The translations under genes were made by a program, and so were the position numbers. DNA of 42,390 nt. Source: Gammaproteobacteria bacterium. Its GTDB lineage: Bacteria; Pseudomonadota; Gammaproteobacteria; GRL18. Numbering within the stretch: the first letter of the stretch is position 1; every line of letters begins with the position of its first letter. Shown here one piece after another: positions 1 through 9,400 of this stretch. The stretch lies in the NCBI GenBank assembly GCA_016744375.1, contig JADGEM010000043.1, positions 1-42,390 of the forward strand. The letters run 5' to 3'. The notes beneath the pieces were generated by a model. That model made no database searches, was not told the origin of the DNA, and saw only the letters and a list, made by a program, of their open reading frames with translations.

Positions 1-210
1 TGTTGGCTTATTATAACATTTCTGGTCGATTTGGTCATTCAAAAATAGAACTAATTCTTTATAATTCAATGGGATGAATGATTTTTCAGGGCTGACTACT
101 TATACACCGATGGTTATAAACTGCTGAAATAAGAACAGCAAAATCCTTAAACCTAAATTGATCAGTCTGATGAAGTAGACCCCTCACTTTTTTTCTTAAA
201 CTAGAAAGAC

Positions 211-243
211 CTCTGTTAATAGTCAATAAACAGAGTAGAGGGG
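211..243 (+). promoter_or_regulatory. Hairpin next to the PilZ-gene ribosome binding site
   Basis: A 7-bp perfect inverted repeat (CTCTGTT at 211-217, AACAGAG at 229-235, 11-nt loop) lies directly before the Shine-Dalgarno sequence AGAGGGG (237-243) of the gene starting at 251. The stem ends one or two bases before the SD, so it could modulate ribosome access; this is inference. The remainder of 1-210 holds no recognisable gene or RNA. Confidence 0.35.
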
Positions 244-250
244 CATCACT

Positions 251-580
251 ATGAATAAACGCTGGAATGAAAGGAAACCTTCCTCAGTTGATCTTGTTAT
301 CAACTACCCTGCCTTAGGCTTACTAAGAGGCAAAGCAGTTAACATGAGCCATGACGGCATGTTCATCGAAACCGCAGCCATCTCTTTATGTAACTACTCA
401 AGCATTGAAATAACCCTCAGTCTACCTGACCTCTGCGAATTCCCTATAAGCCTTCAGGCAACAATCATTCACAATACGGATAAAGGCATTGGTGTTATGT
501 TCCATAATAAAGAAGATGACACTCTCGTCAACACACTCCATCAATATGCAACTGCACATACCCGACAATACGCTTTCTGA
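251..580 (+). CDS. PilZ-domain protein (putative c-di-GMP receptor)
   Basis: A 109-residue stand-alone PilZ domain. Both c-di-GMP-binding signatures are visible: an RxxxR motif near the N-terminus (R4-W-N-E-R8) and, about 23 residues later, NMSHDG, matching [D/N]xSxxG. In this family these arginines and the N/S/G turn clasp intercalated c-di-GMP, and the protein then acts on motility, pili or polysaccharide machinery; the partner cannot be read from the sequence. The ATG at 251 has a good AGAGGGG Shine-Dalgarno 7 bases upstream. It converges with the pentapeptide gene, with 5 bases between them. No signal peptide or membrane segment, so cytoplasmic. Domain call firm, target unknown. Confidence 0.85.
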   Translation: MNKRWNERKPSSVDLVINYPALGLLRGKAVNMSHDGMFIETAAISLCNYSSIEITLSLPDLCEFPISLQATIIHNTDKGIGVMFHNKEDDTLVNTLHQYATAHTRQYAF

Positions 581-585
581 TTGAC

Positions 586-948
586 TCAATCAGCTTCTTT
601 CTTATCACGAATAACGCGTATGCGAGTGCCATGTTCCAGTGACAGCAGGACTTCCTCAGCAGAAATTTCAAGGGGAAAATACGTGCCAGATATTTTAGCA
701 CCATTAATGCTGGCACCATCCAGTAATGAACCTCTGAAATCAATACCTCTTAGATCGGCCATTCTAAAATAAGCTCCTCTAAAATCCAGGCCTACCGCAT
801 CAACTCCCTGCAAATCAATTGAGCGAAAATCACATCCTCTTAAATTACAGTATTCTCCATCCTGTTTCTTGGCATTAAATTCATCTATCTTCCCCTCTCT
901 GAGAAGCTGATACATTGGATCATTTGAAATGGAAGGTGATTGAGTCAT
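586..948 (-). CDS. Pentapeptide-repeat protein
   Basis: A 120-residue soluble protein. Residues about 34-90 consist of pentapeptide repeats of the A(D/N)LxX type, for example CDFRS, VDLQG, LDFRG, ADLRG, IDFRG and SLLDG, which fold as a right-handed quadrilateral beta helix. The first 30 residues are non-repetitive and helical, and the C-terminal 30 are charged and end in RDKKEAD. The domain is too short to be a convincing Qnr/MfpA-type DNA mimic, and no function can be assigned. The ATG at 948 is preceded by a modest AGGT. It is a single gene, separated from the DUF4442 gene by about 50 bases and convergent with the PilZ gene. Confidence 0.75.
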   Translation of the reverse strand: MTQSPSISNDPMYQLLREGKIDEFNAKKQDGEYCNLRGCDFRSIDLQGVDAVGLDFRGAYFRMADLRGIDFRGSLLDGASINGAKISGTYFPLEISAEEVLLSLEHGTRIRVIRDKKEAD

Positions 949-999
949 TTTATATTACCTGTTTAAATAGTATCAGAAAGCCTGCCCTAAAAGTGTAGA

Positions 1000-1482
1000 C
1001 TACTCGTGATCAATTTTCCTTGCTGGAGGAATATAACCTCCCGGTCTGATAGCAACCCGGCAGGTGATCTGTGTACATAATTGATTACTTTGATCATAAA
1101 AACCATATTCAAACACTGGATTCGCACGCCCGCTTTGCTGCATTTTCTGCTGGATCGCTGTTAATTGCTGGTCAGAAAAATCAAAGCGCAGCTCCAGATC
1201 AGTGCGTCCTTCACGGATAAAATTCAATTGTAAATTTCGAGTCCATACCTCACAGCCAGGAAATGATTTTAAGCAGGCCAGAGCTGCAATCGGATCCGCC
1301 AGAGAAGCCTGAAATCCGCCGAACATTCCCCCTCCCGGGTTTCTTGAAAATCGTGTTAAAGGTAACTTAATGCACACTGATCGCCAAAGAGGATCCATTT
1401 GCAGAACTCGAATATTCATTAACCAGAAAGGTGGGTAAAATCTTAGGCGATTCGCCGGTGAAAAATATTTCAAAAAAGTCAT
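1000..1482 (-). CDS. DUF4442 / hotdog-fold thioesterase-like protein
   Basis: 160 residues resembling the DUF4442 (PaaI/YiiD C-terminal-like) hotdog family. N-terminal helices (FLKYFSPANRLRFYPPFW) are followed by the glycine-rich central stretch GGGMFGGFQASLADPIAA, where the long hotdog helix starts, then beta strands. The family is inferred to hydrolyse or bind acyl thioesters, but no substrate is established. Its ATG overlaps the stop of the upstream DUF2835 gene by 4 bases, so the two are probably translationally coupled. Fold assignment is fairly secure; enzymatic activity is an inference. Confidence 0.6.
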   Translation of the reverse strand: MTFLKYFSPANRLRFYPPFWLMNIRVLQMDPLWRSVCIKLPLTRFSRNPGGGMFGGFQASLADPIAALACLKSFPGCEVWTRNLQLNFIREGRTDLELRFDFSDQQLTAIQQKMQQSGRANPVFEYGFYDQSNQLCTQITCRVAIRPGGYIPPARKIDHE

Positions 1483-1706
1483 AAGTAAGCAGTCCGTTCC
1501 AGACTGATCATTTTATTATCATCATCAAATATAATTCTGAAGCTGCCATTAACTCCAGATTGAGTCACATGTTTTTGCAGTGCACCGGCAGGGAATTGAA
1601 TCGTCTTCCCACTCACAGTCATCACTTGAACTGAACCCACTTCGCCCTGATAGTATCTCAGGTATTCCTGTGCACTGATTTCAAGTCGAAAGCGAATTTC
1701 ATTCAT
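1479..1706 (-). CDS. DUF2835 family protein
   Basis: A 75-residue protein matching the gammaproteobacterial DUF2835 family: an N-terminal strand, ISAQEYLRYYQGEVGSVQV, then IQFPAGALQKHVTQSGVNG and a closing strand. The family has no known function. It is the first gene of a two-gene unit with the DUF4442 protein (4-base ATGA overlap). The start at 1706 has an AAGG Shine-Dalgarno. No signal peptide or membrane segment. Confidence 0.75.
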   Translation of the reverse strand: MNEIRFRLEISAQEYLRYYQGEVGSVQVMTVSGKTIQFPAGALQKHVTQSGVNGSFRIIFDDDNKMISLERTAYL

Positions 1707-1823
1707 TAAATAAACCTTAACAATTTTCTACTCAGATGTTGAATTATAATTATTTTATACTACAATCAGCCAATAAAAAATAATGTTTCTATTTTTAATT
1801 TATCCTGAAAGGAATACCCTACA

Positions 1824-2033
1824 ATGAAAATGCAAGACATCAGAAAAATCGCTAAACAAAATGGTTTAAAAACGAGCAAGCTGAATAAAACATTGCTGGT
1901 CAGAAAAATTCAATCAACAGAAGGTAATTTTGATTGTTTCGCTTCGGCATCAAATGATTATTGTGATCAAACTGCCTGCATCTGGCAGGATGACTGTTTT
2001 AAGCTAGCCAAAAAAATAGTCATCCTGTCATAG
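1824..2033 (+). CDS. Small SAP-motif protein
   Basis: A 69-residue protein. The N-terminal 35 residues form a SAP/Rho-N-like helix-extended-helix motif (MKMQDIRKIAKQNGLKTSKL, then an LxRKIQ helix), which commonly contacts nucleic acid. It is followed by a Cys-rich tail (FDCFASASNDYCDQTACIW, then DDCF) with four cysteines that could bind metal. Proteins with this SAP plus cysteine-tail layout occur in several gammaproteobacteria without a defined role. A good AAGGAA Shine-Dalgarno lies upstream of the ATG. It stands alone, convergent with hrpA. Confidence 0.7.
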   Translation: MKMQDIRKIAKQNGLKTSKLNKTLLVRKIQSTEGNFDCFASASNDYCDQTACIWQDDCFKLAKKIVILS

Positions 2034-2104
2034 GCCCCTTCTCGCTCTAGAAAGTCTGTATCTGTAGAGGCATGGCTGGCACTTTTAATTGCCACTTATT
2101 AATT

Positions 2105-2132
2105 TTTTAGAGATGGCAGCCCCCCTCTAAAA
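2105..2132. terminator. Possible terminator between SAP gene and hrpA
   Basis: A perfect 8-bp stem (TTTTAGAG / CTCTAAAA) with a 12-nt C-rich loop sits just beyond the hrpA stop, between two convergent genes. The arms contain short T/A runs, but there is no GC-rich core, so this is a weak candidate. Confidence 0.3.
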
Positions 2133-2138
2133 TTAAAT

Positions 2139-5100
2139 TCAGCCTGTCTGAAGCTCTTTCCATTTTTTTTCCAGTCGCTTCACAGACACAGATTGTGCTG
2201 TTTTTAATTCTTGTGCAAACAATGAGATTCTCAGCTCTTCAATTAGCCAGCGAAATTCTTCAAGTTGTACATTGGCAAAGAATAAGACCCTGGGTGTATT
2301 TTTATCTTCTTTTAGGGCTTTATTCTTCTCTTCATATTTTTCCCAGAGCGAAGTAATCTGCATTTGATTAAGTCCATCTCGTCGATGATCACTTTTTGCT
2401 TTTTCAAGCCGAATTGTCATTCCTTTAAAATATCGGGGCAGGCGTTTTAACCAGATTAAGGGAGTTTGCGCAATGAAGTTTTTATAAATGAGACAACTCT
2501 GCTGAGCTTTAATATCAGCCAGGGTATTCACCAGATTGAATGGAATATTTCCTTTGAGTTGTTTTGCTAACACATGGTTCGCCTGTAATACATTGAGAAC
2601 TGTCTGACAAATATCCACTTTGTTCTGCTCTAAACTGTTCTTTACAGATAACAATAAATGTTTAAAGTCATCCTTGTTTCTAATTTGGTTAATGTTCTGC
2701 ATTTCCTTAGTAAGCACATCACGAATGCAATTCAATAACAGGCCATCCACTATATCCTGTTTTAAATCAGTACATGAGCCATAGGGTGTGAATAAGAGAC
2801 AGGTTTTATCAATAAAAGGCAATTGTTTTTGCAAGCGTTTTAATTCCTTAACCAACATCAATTTTAATAATCGATAAATTCCCTGGCCATGATTATCTCT
2901 GGCATTTTTGTATTGATCATAGAGTTTTATTGCAACACTTTCTCCCTTGTCTTTTAATGCAGGATAGAGCGTCATGGTCATACCATGACGCTCTATCTTC
3001 ATTTCTTCAGGCAAGGGGTCAAAATCCCAGCTTAAAATATTCTGACGTTCCATTGAGTTTTCAAAGCGTTCATACCCATCTGTCGTTTTATCCAACTGCT
3101 CCAGCGCTCTTTCTCCCCAGCGTTGTTTTAAAACGGACAAGTTTCGACTACTGTCCAATTCATGTCCCTCTTTATCAATGATTTTAAAATTCATCTTTAA
3201 ATGTTCAGGGATCTTATCGCTAAAGTCAGCATGATCATCCTTACCCATCTCATGCTCTAGTTGATTTGATAACGTATAAGACAGCCTGGATTTCAGAAAT
3301 TCAAGCAGCTGTTCATTCAGTTGACCTTCACGATACTGTTTTTGTTCAAGGAAACCAGTGACAGTATCCGGTACTGGAACAAAGTGCTTGCGGATCACTT
3401 TAGGTAAAGCGCGCAACAGAAGAGTTATTTTTTCTCGGATCATACCAGGAACAAGCCAGTCAAAAAGACCTTCATCCAGCTGGTTGATAACCGACAATGG
3501 AAAAACAAGTGTCACACCATCAAGCTCATGTCCGGGTAAAAAATGGTACTCAAGAGGCAGCTGCAATTCACGACACATGATCGTTGGAGGATAGAGTTCA
3601 TCAGAAACATGATCCACCTCTTTTTTAAGCAAGTCTGACTGCTCCAGATGCAGGTAGTCCGGTTGTTTCTTTTCAACCTTTTTTCGCCATTGCTCAAAAG
3701 CAGCCCGGGTATATATAAATGCTTGCTTAGAATTTTTATTGGACTGATGAACATGCTGAATGCGTTGCTGATAAAATTCAAAAATAGCGAGCTCATCCAC
3801 TAATAGATCTTTGCGCCGTGATTTGTGTTCCAGATGCTCCAATTCATTAATCAGGGAAAGATTGTAATTTATAAAACCAGGAGTTTTACGATTTTGGTCT
3901 TTGTACTCCCCTGCCACCAAAGCATCTCTGATAAAAATTTCCTGAGACACCTCCGGGTCAATGGGACCATAATTGACTTTCCTTCTGGCATTAATGATCA
4001 ATCCATACAGACTGACACGACTCCAGGCTGAAACCTGGCCGCTTTTTTCTTCCCAGAAAGGTTCATAATAATGGTGTTTTAGTAAATGCTGCGCCTGCTG
4101 CTCCAGCCAGTCCGGTTCAATACCCGCTACTATGCGAGCATAAACCGCTGATGTTTCAACAATTTCAGCAGCCATTATCCATTTAGGTTTACGCTTGTAC
4201 AAGCGAGAGCCGGGGAAAATACCAAAACGCATATTTCGCGCCCCAAGGTAGATATTTTTTTCTTCTTTAAAACCTATATTACCTAAAAAGCCAGTCAGTA
4301 AGGCCTGATGAATTGATGCATAATCCAGCTTGTCTTCATCATCTCCCGGTCGTTCTGTATTAAGAGACGGCAGCTCATTAAAGCGAAAGCCCAGTTCTCT
4401 GGTTTGCGTAAATAGCTGCTGATAGAGTTCACGCCACTCCCGCATACGCATAAAAGACAGGAAATGGGATTTACAATATTTGCGTAATTTATTTTGTGAT
4501 AGATGTTTACGCTGGGCTTCATAAGTCACCCATAAATTTAAATAGGTAATAAAATCAGATCTTTTACTGGCATATTGTGCATGCTTCTCATCAGCCGCCT
4601 GTTGTTTATCTGTGGGACGCTCCCTGGGATCCTGGCAACTAAGGCCTGAGGCAATAATTAAAACCTCCGAGAGTACATTTTGCTGTTGAGCAGCAATAAT
4701 GACCCGACCAATTTTAGGATCAACCGAAAGTTTTGCTAAAGAGCGGCCCACAGCAGTCAATTGACGAACAGAATTAATCGCTCCCAATTGTTCTAATAAT
4801 AAAAAGCCGTCATTAATTTGTTTCGCTGATGGTTTTTCTATAAATGGAAATGCTTTAATGTCACCCAGTTTCAGAGACAGCATTTGTAAAATAACCTGGG
4901 CAAGACTGGTTCTGAGCAACTCAGGTTCAGTGAAGCCAGGCCGTTGATCATGATCGGCTTCGCTATAAAGGCGAATGGCAATACCATCACTAACCCGCCC
5001 ACAGCGACCACTACGCTGGCGAGCAGAAGCCTGAGACACTTTTTCAATGGGCAGGCGCTGGATTTTGTGACGCACACTATAACGACTGATACGAACAAAG

Positions 5101-6317
5101 CCGGTATCAATCACATAACGAATGCCGGGCACGGTTAATGAGGTTTCTGCAACGTTTGTCGCTAAAACAATACGCCTTCCCTTATGGGCTGAAAAAATTC
5201 GACTCTGTTCCGCAGGAGACAATCGTGCATAGAGAGGCAATATTTCCATGGGCACTTTATGCCCATGGGAAAGTGAATGATGTTTGCGCAAAGCTTCGGC
5301 TGACTCACGAATTTCTCTTTCACCAGACAAAAAAATCAAGATGTCACCGGCTGTTTCCAGAGCCAGCTCATCTACAGCAGATAAAATACCTGATATCATA
5401 TCTTTTTTATTTGATATTAAATTATCTGAAGACTTACTTTGCTCTTCCTGAAGGCTCTCATCCTCCAGAGACCGGTAACGTATTTCCACCGGATAGGTTC
5501 TTCCTGAAACCTCAATCACCGGTGCATTATCAAAAAATTGAGAGAAACGCTCCGTATCAATGGTTGCGGAAGTAATAATCACTTTCAAATCAGGGCGTCG
5601 AGGTAATAACTGCTTGAGATACCCCAGAAGAAAATCAATATTTAAACTACGTTCATGCGCTTCATCTATAATTATCGTATCATAACGATTTAAAAATCGA
5701 TCAGCCTGAGTCTCTGCCAGTAAAATACCATCGGTCATCAATTTGACATAAGTTTCATCGCGACTTCTGTCACTAAAACGCACTTTAAAACCCACTTTTT
5801 CACCCAGAGGCGTATGTAATTCATGAGCAATTCGTTCTGCCACACTTCTGGCCGCCAGACGACGGGGCTGAGTATGGGCAATTTGCCCCATAATTCCCCG
5901 TCCAATCGTTAAAGCAATTTTAGGCAATTGCGTGGTTTTACCAGAGCCGGTCTCACCGGCTACAATCACAACTTGGTGATTGTTCAGTAATGCCTGTATT
6001 TCTTTTAACTTTCTCGAAACCGGTAATTCATTGGGAAATATCGGCTGTGGTAAAGCTGCTCGACGCCACTCAACTTTACCTATGGATAATTTAACCCTGC
6101 TTTCACAACGTTTTAAAATGTCACTAATCTGGCAAGCCGGTGTTACTTTTTGATCATGGCCTGTGCCTAATTTTCTTATCAGCTGAAATGCCTTGTCCAA
6201 TTGTTTCTTCAACGGGTATCGATCAAAGAGGTAACACTGCTTTAATTGCTTCAGTAAAGACGCGTATTGCAGTGTATATTGCTGACTGCTTACATTCTGA
6301 GACGGGTGCTGGTTCAT
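2139..6317 (-). CDS. hrpA: ATP-dependent RNA helicase HrpA (DEAH box)
   Basis: 1392 residues, a little longer than the roughly 1300-residue family norm. Walker A is GETGSGKT at residues 121-128, motif II DEAH at 218-221, motif III SATID, and motif VI is the arginine-rich QRSGRCGR. The two RecA domains are followed by the helicase-associated and OB-fold regions and the long C-terminal DUF3418 region characteristic of HrpA rather than HrpB. In E. coli HrpA acts on ribosomes and mRNA, resolving stalled or collided ribosomes. It is a single gene on the minus strand; the ATG at 6317 begins MNQHPSQN. The reading frame is complete, with no frameshift seen. Confidence 0.95.
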   Translation of the reverse strand: MNQHPSQNVSSQQYTLQYASLLKQLKQCYLFDRYPLKKQLDKAFQLIRKLGTGHDQKVTPACQISDILKRCESRVKLSIGKVEWRRAALPQPIFPNELPVSRKLKEIQALLNNHQVVIVAGETGSGKTTQLPKIALTIGRGIMGQIAHTQPRRLAARSVAERIAHELHTPLGEKVGFKVRFSDRSRDETYVKLMTDGILLAETQADRFLNRYDTIIIDEAHERSLNIDFLLGYLKQLLPRRPDLKVIITSATIDTERFSQFFDNAPVIEVSGRTYPVEIRYRSLEDESLQEEQSKSSDNLISNKKDMISGILSAVDELALETAGDILIFLSGEREIRESAEALRKHHSLSHGHKVPMEILPLYARLSPAEQSRIFSAHKGRRIVLATNVAETSLTVPGIRYVIDTGFVRISRYSVRHKIQRLPIEKVSQASARQRSGRCGRVSDGIAIRLYSEADHDQRPGFTEPELLRTSLAQVILQMLSLKLGDIKAFPFIEKPSAKQINDGFLLLEQLGAINSVRQLTAVGRSLAKLSVDPKIGRVIIAAQQQNVLSEVLIIASGLSCQDPRERPTDKQQAADEKHAQYASKRSDFITYLNLWVTYEAQRKHLSQNKLRKYCKSHFLSFMRMREWRELYQQLFTQTRELGFRFNELPSLNTERPGDDEDKLDYASIHQALLTGFLGNIGFKEEKNIYLGARNMRFGIFPGSRLYKRKPKWIMAAEIVETSAVYARIVAGIEPDWLEQQAQHLLKHHYYEPFWEEKSGQVSAWSRVSLYGLIINARRKVNYGPIDPEVSQEIFIRDALVAGEYKDQNRKTPGFINYNLSLINELEHLEHKSRRKDLLVDELAIFEFYQQRIQHVHQSNKNSKQAFIYTRAAFEQWRKKVEKKQPDYLHLEQSDLLKKEVDHVSDELYPPTIMCRELQLPLEYHFLPGHELDGVTLVFPLSVINQLDEGLFDWLVPGMIREKITLLLRALPKVIRKHFVPVPDTVTGFLEQKQYREGQLNEQLLEFLKSRLSYTLSNQLEHEMGKDDHADFSDKIPEHLKMNFKIIDKEGHELDSSRNLSVLKQRWGERALEQLDKTTDGYERFENSMERQNILSWDFDPLPEEMKIERHGMTMTLYPALKDKGESVAIKLYDQYKNARDNHGQGIYRLLKLMLVKELKRLQKQLPFIDKTCLLFTPYGSCTDLKQDIVDGLLLNCIRDVLTKEMQNINQIRNKDDFKHLLLSVKNSLEQNKVDICQTVLNVLQANHVLAKQLKGNIPFNLVNTLADIKAQQSCLIYKNFIAQTPLIWLKRLPRYFKGMTIRLEKAKSDHRRDGLNQMQITSLWEKYEEKNKALKEDKNTPRVLFFANVQLEEFRWLIEELRISLFAQELKTAQSVSVKRLEKKWKELQTG

Positions 6318-6491
6318 ATTAACCGATATTTTAAATTTTATTTTAAGCTGGAATAGAATTATAACCGAACTGGTTCAAAAAAATGCGACTTCATAGTTTG
6401 CTTTTAGAATGTTTCTGCTAGAATTAATGGATATATCCTAAATTTAAAAATAAAAATCGGATGCCCCTGAACTGGTAATCGGAGTAATAAA

Positions 6492-9400
6492 ATGGCTGCC
6501 ACGCCTAATCTTGATGTTAATGTAATACGCAAATTTACCCCTCTGGACTCACTGAGTCTTGATAAGGTTCAAGAAGTCATTGACAAGTCAGCTGTACAGA
6601 AAATTCCTGCTGGACGCATGCTGTTCAAACAGGGTGACAAGGATAAGTGGACCGTTTACCTACTTTCTGGAAAAGTAGAATTAAAACAGTCCGGTGGCAA
6701 AAAACATATCATTGAAGCAAAGTCTGATGCGGCTAAAATGGCCATCGCTAATGAAATTCCACGTCCAGCATCAGCCAAAGCAAAAACCGATATCAGCATA
6801 CTCATCATTGACAGAGATCTATTGGACATCCTGCTTAACTGGAATGCCCCCTCCAGCATTGAAGTCTCAGATTTAGATGATGATGAAGACTGGATGACCC
6901 GATTTTTACAATCCAGTGCTTTTTTACAATTGCCTGCAGCTAATATTCAGGCACTCATGATGCGACTGATTGAAACACCTCTGGCTCAGGGTTCTCCAGT
7001 CATCAGAGAAAACGATGCCAATGACGACAAATTCTACATCATTCAGCAGGGACGCTGTCTTGTGACTAAAAGCAACCCCAAAACAGGGGAAGAAATCACT
7101 CTAGCTGAGCTCCGACTGGGTGATGGTTTTGGTGAAGAAGCCTTGATTACAGGAGGTTCACGTGGCGCCAGTGTCACAATGAAAACAGATGGCGTCATCC
7201 TGTCTCTCGATAAAAAAGATTTTATCGATCTCCTTGTTTCACCACTGATACACCGCATCAAACGCAATGAAATCGATACACTTAAGCATCAGAAAACTCA
7301 ACTTATTGATGTCAGAACTGAAACAGAATTCACAGCAAATGCACTGCCTGACAGCTTAAATATACCGATAGACCTCATCCGTACGCAATTAGATAAACTG
7401 TCACCAGAAAAACACTATATTATATACTCCTGTCATGAAAATCGAAGTATTGCTGGTGCTTTTCTGTTTATTCAGCAAGGCTACGACTGCTCCATTATTG
7501 AAGATGGTATAGGTGAAGCAGAAAGCAGCTCTTTTTCTGAAACACCAGAAAAACCGGCTTCCGCCACTGTGACCAGAATAGAGACTTCTCCTCCTGATAC
7601 ATCAAACACTGAAGTAGAAAAACCTCAAAGCTCTGAAACATCAAAACAAACAGCTCCCTCTAATCGTCGCAATGAAATTGTCACGTCACCAGAAGTTGAT
7701 GCTGCGCGTAAAAAAGCCGAGGAGCAATCGCAACAACTCACCATAGCTGAAACCGCTCGGAAAGAGGCTGAGGGTATGGCTGCTGATTTGAGAGGAGAAG
7801 CTCAGACCGCACTTAAAAAGGCGGAGCAGGAAGCAAAGCGAGCCCAACAGGCCGAACTTGCTCTAAAAACAGCACAACTCAGAGCAGTACAGCTGGAAGC
7901 ACAACAGGAAGAGCTTGGGCAATCATCCCAGGAGCTTGATAAAGTCAAAAAGCTGGTTGAGGAAGAGACTCACCTTAAAGCGGAAGCAGAAGCCTCACGC
8001 CTCACAGCAGAACAAGAGGCAAAAAAATTACGAGCTGAAGCAGACGGCGCCCGAGCACAAGCAGAAAAAGAAGCACAACGAGCTACTGAAGCTGATGCTG
8101 CTCGAAAAGAAGCCGAAGAAACTGCCAAAAAACTTCATAAAGAAGCTCTTCAGAAAAAATCTGATGAAGTGAATAGCGCATTATCAAAAGCAAAAGAAGA
8201 AGCCGAGCGTGCTGAAAATGCCGAACATGAAGCCAGTCGTCTTAGAGAAGAATCTGAACTGGCAAGAAAAAAAGCAGATGATGAAGCCAAACGTGCTGAA
8301 GATGCCGAACAGGCAAGAAAAGAAGCTGAAGAAGCTATTCGTCAGGCCAGCCAGGAACAACTGAGTGAAAAAGAGGCTGCTCTAGAACAAGCTAAAAAAC
8401 AATCTCAGGAAGAAGCACTCAGAGCCGAACAGGCAATAGAAGAAGCACAGCGTGTTCGAGAAGAGGCAGAGCAGGCATTACAGCAATCTGAGGAGCTGGC
8501 AAAACTGTCCTCCCTGGCAGAATCTGAATTATTAAATGCCAAAGAAGAAATTGAACGCCTGAGAAAAGATGCCGATGCACGCCAGCATGCAGAAATCCAT
8601 GAAGCCAGAATCAAGGCGCAGGAAGAGAAAGAACGAGCCGAGAAAATTGATGCCGATAGAGAAACAGCATTAGCAGAAGTTGAACGCCTTAAGCAGGAAA
8701 TGCAGCAAGCCAAAGAACAAATGGCAACCGATCTGGAAAAACAACAACAGGAACAAATCAGTTTACAGGAGCAGCAGCATGGCCATATAAAGGCATCTGC
8801 AGAAGATGAGATTCTGCATATGAAGGCAGAAATGGATGCGGCACAAGAAGCTTTATCAGAGGAATATGTCCGCTTAAGCATTGAACAGGAGAATGCTCTA
8901 CAGGAAAAAATTAATCATGCTCAAATAGAAGCTGATCAACACGAGAGCCAACGCCTGTTGGCAGAGCAGGCCCAGCAGGATGCCCAGGGTGAGATGCAGC
9001 GCCTTGCAGCTCAGATGAAAGAAGAGAAGCTGGCGCGGGATGAACAGGAAAAGCTGCGTTCTGAAGAACTGGCTGAAGCCCAGCAGCGTATTGATAGTGC
9101 CAATGAAAGGGCTCAGGCCGCAGAAGTTGCCCGAAAAGAATTTGAAAATGAATTAGAACAGGTTCGAGCCGAAACTCAGAAAGCCCGTGAAGAAATGGAA
9201 CAGCTACGCCAGGATATGGCCCGGGAAATTGAATCTGAACGACTGGAGCTTGAAGCAGCTGCAGCAAAACAGCGAGAGCTGCTTGAAGCTGAAAAATTGT
9301 CACTTGCCGAAGAAGCGCAAAAACTCGAAGAAGAAGCACTGAAATACCAGCAGGAAATTCTAGCGTTCAAAGAACAGGTCGAGGCGGCAAAACAAGAAGC

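Noticed and set aside
1..210. Partial gene at the left edge
   Set aside because: No frame shows recognisable coding content or a domain; only short frames with stops.
4944..5575. Plus-strand open frames inside hrpA
   Set aside because: They overlap the strongly conserved helicase domains on the other strand and have no recognisable domain.
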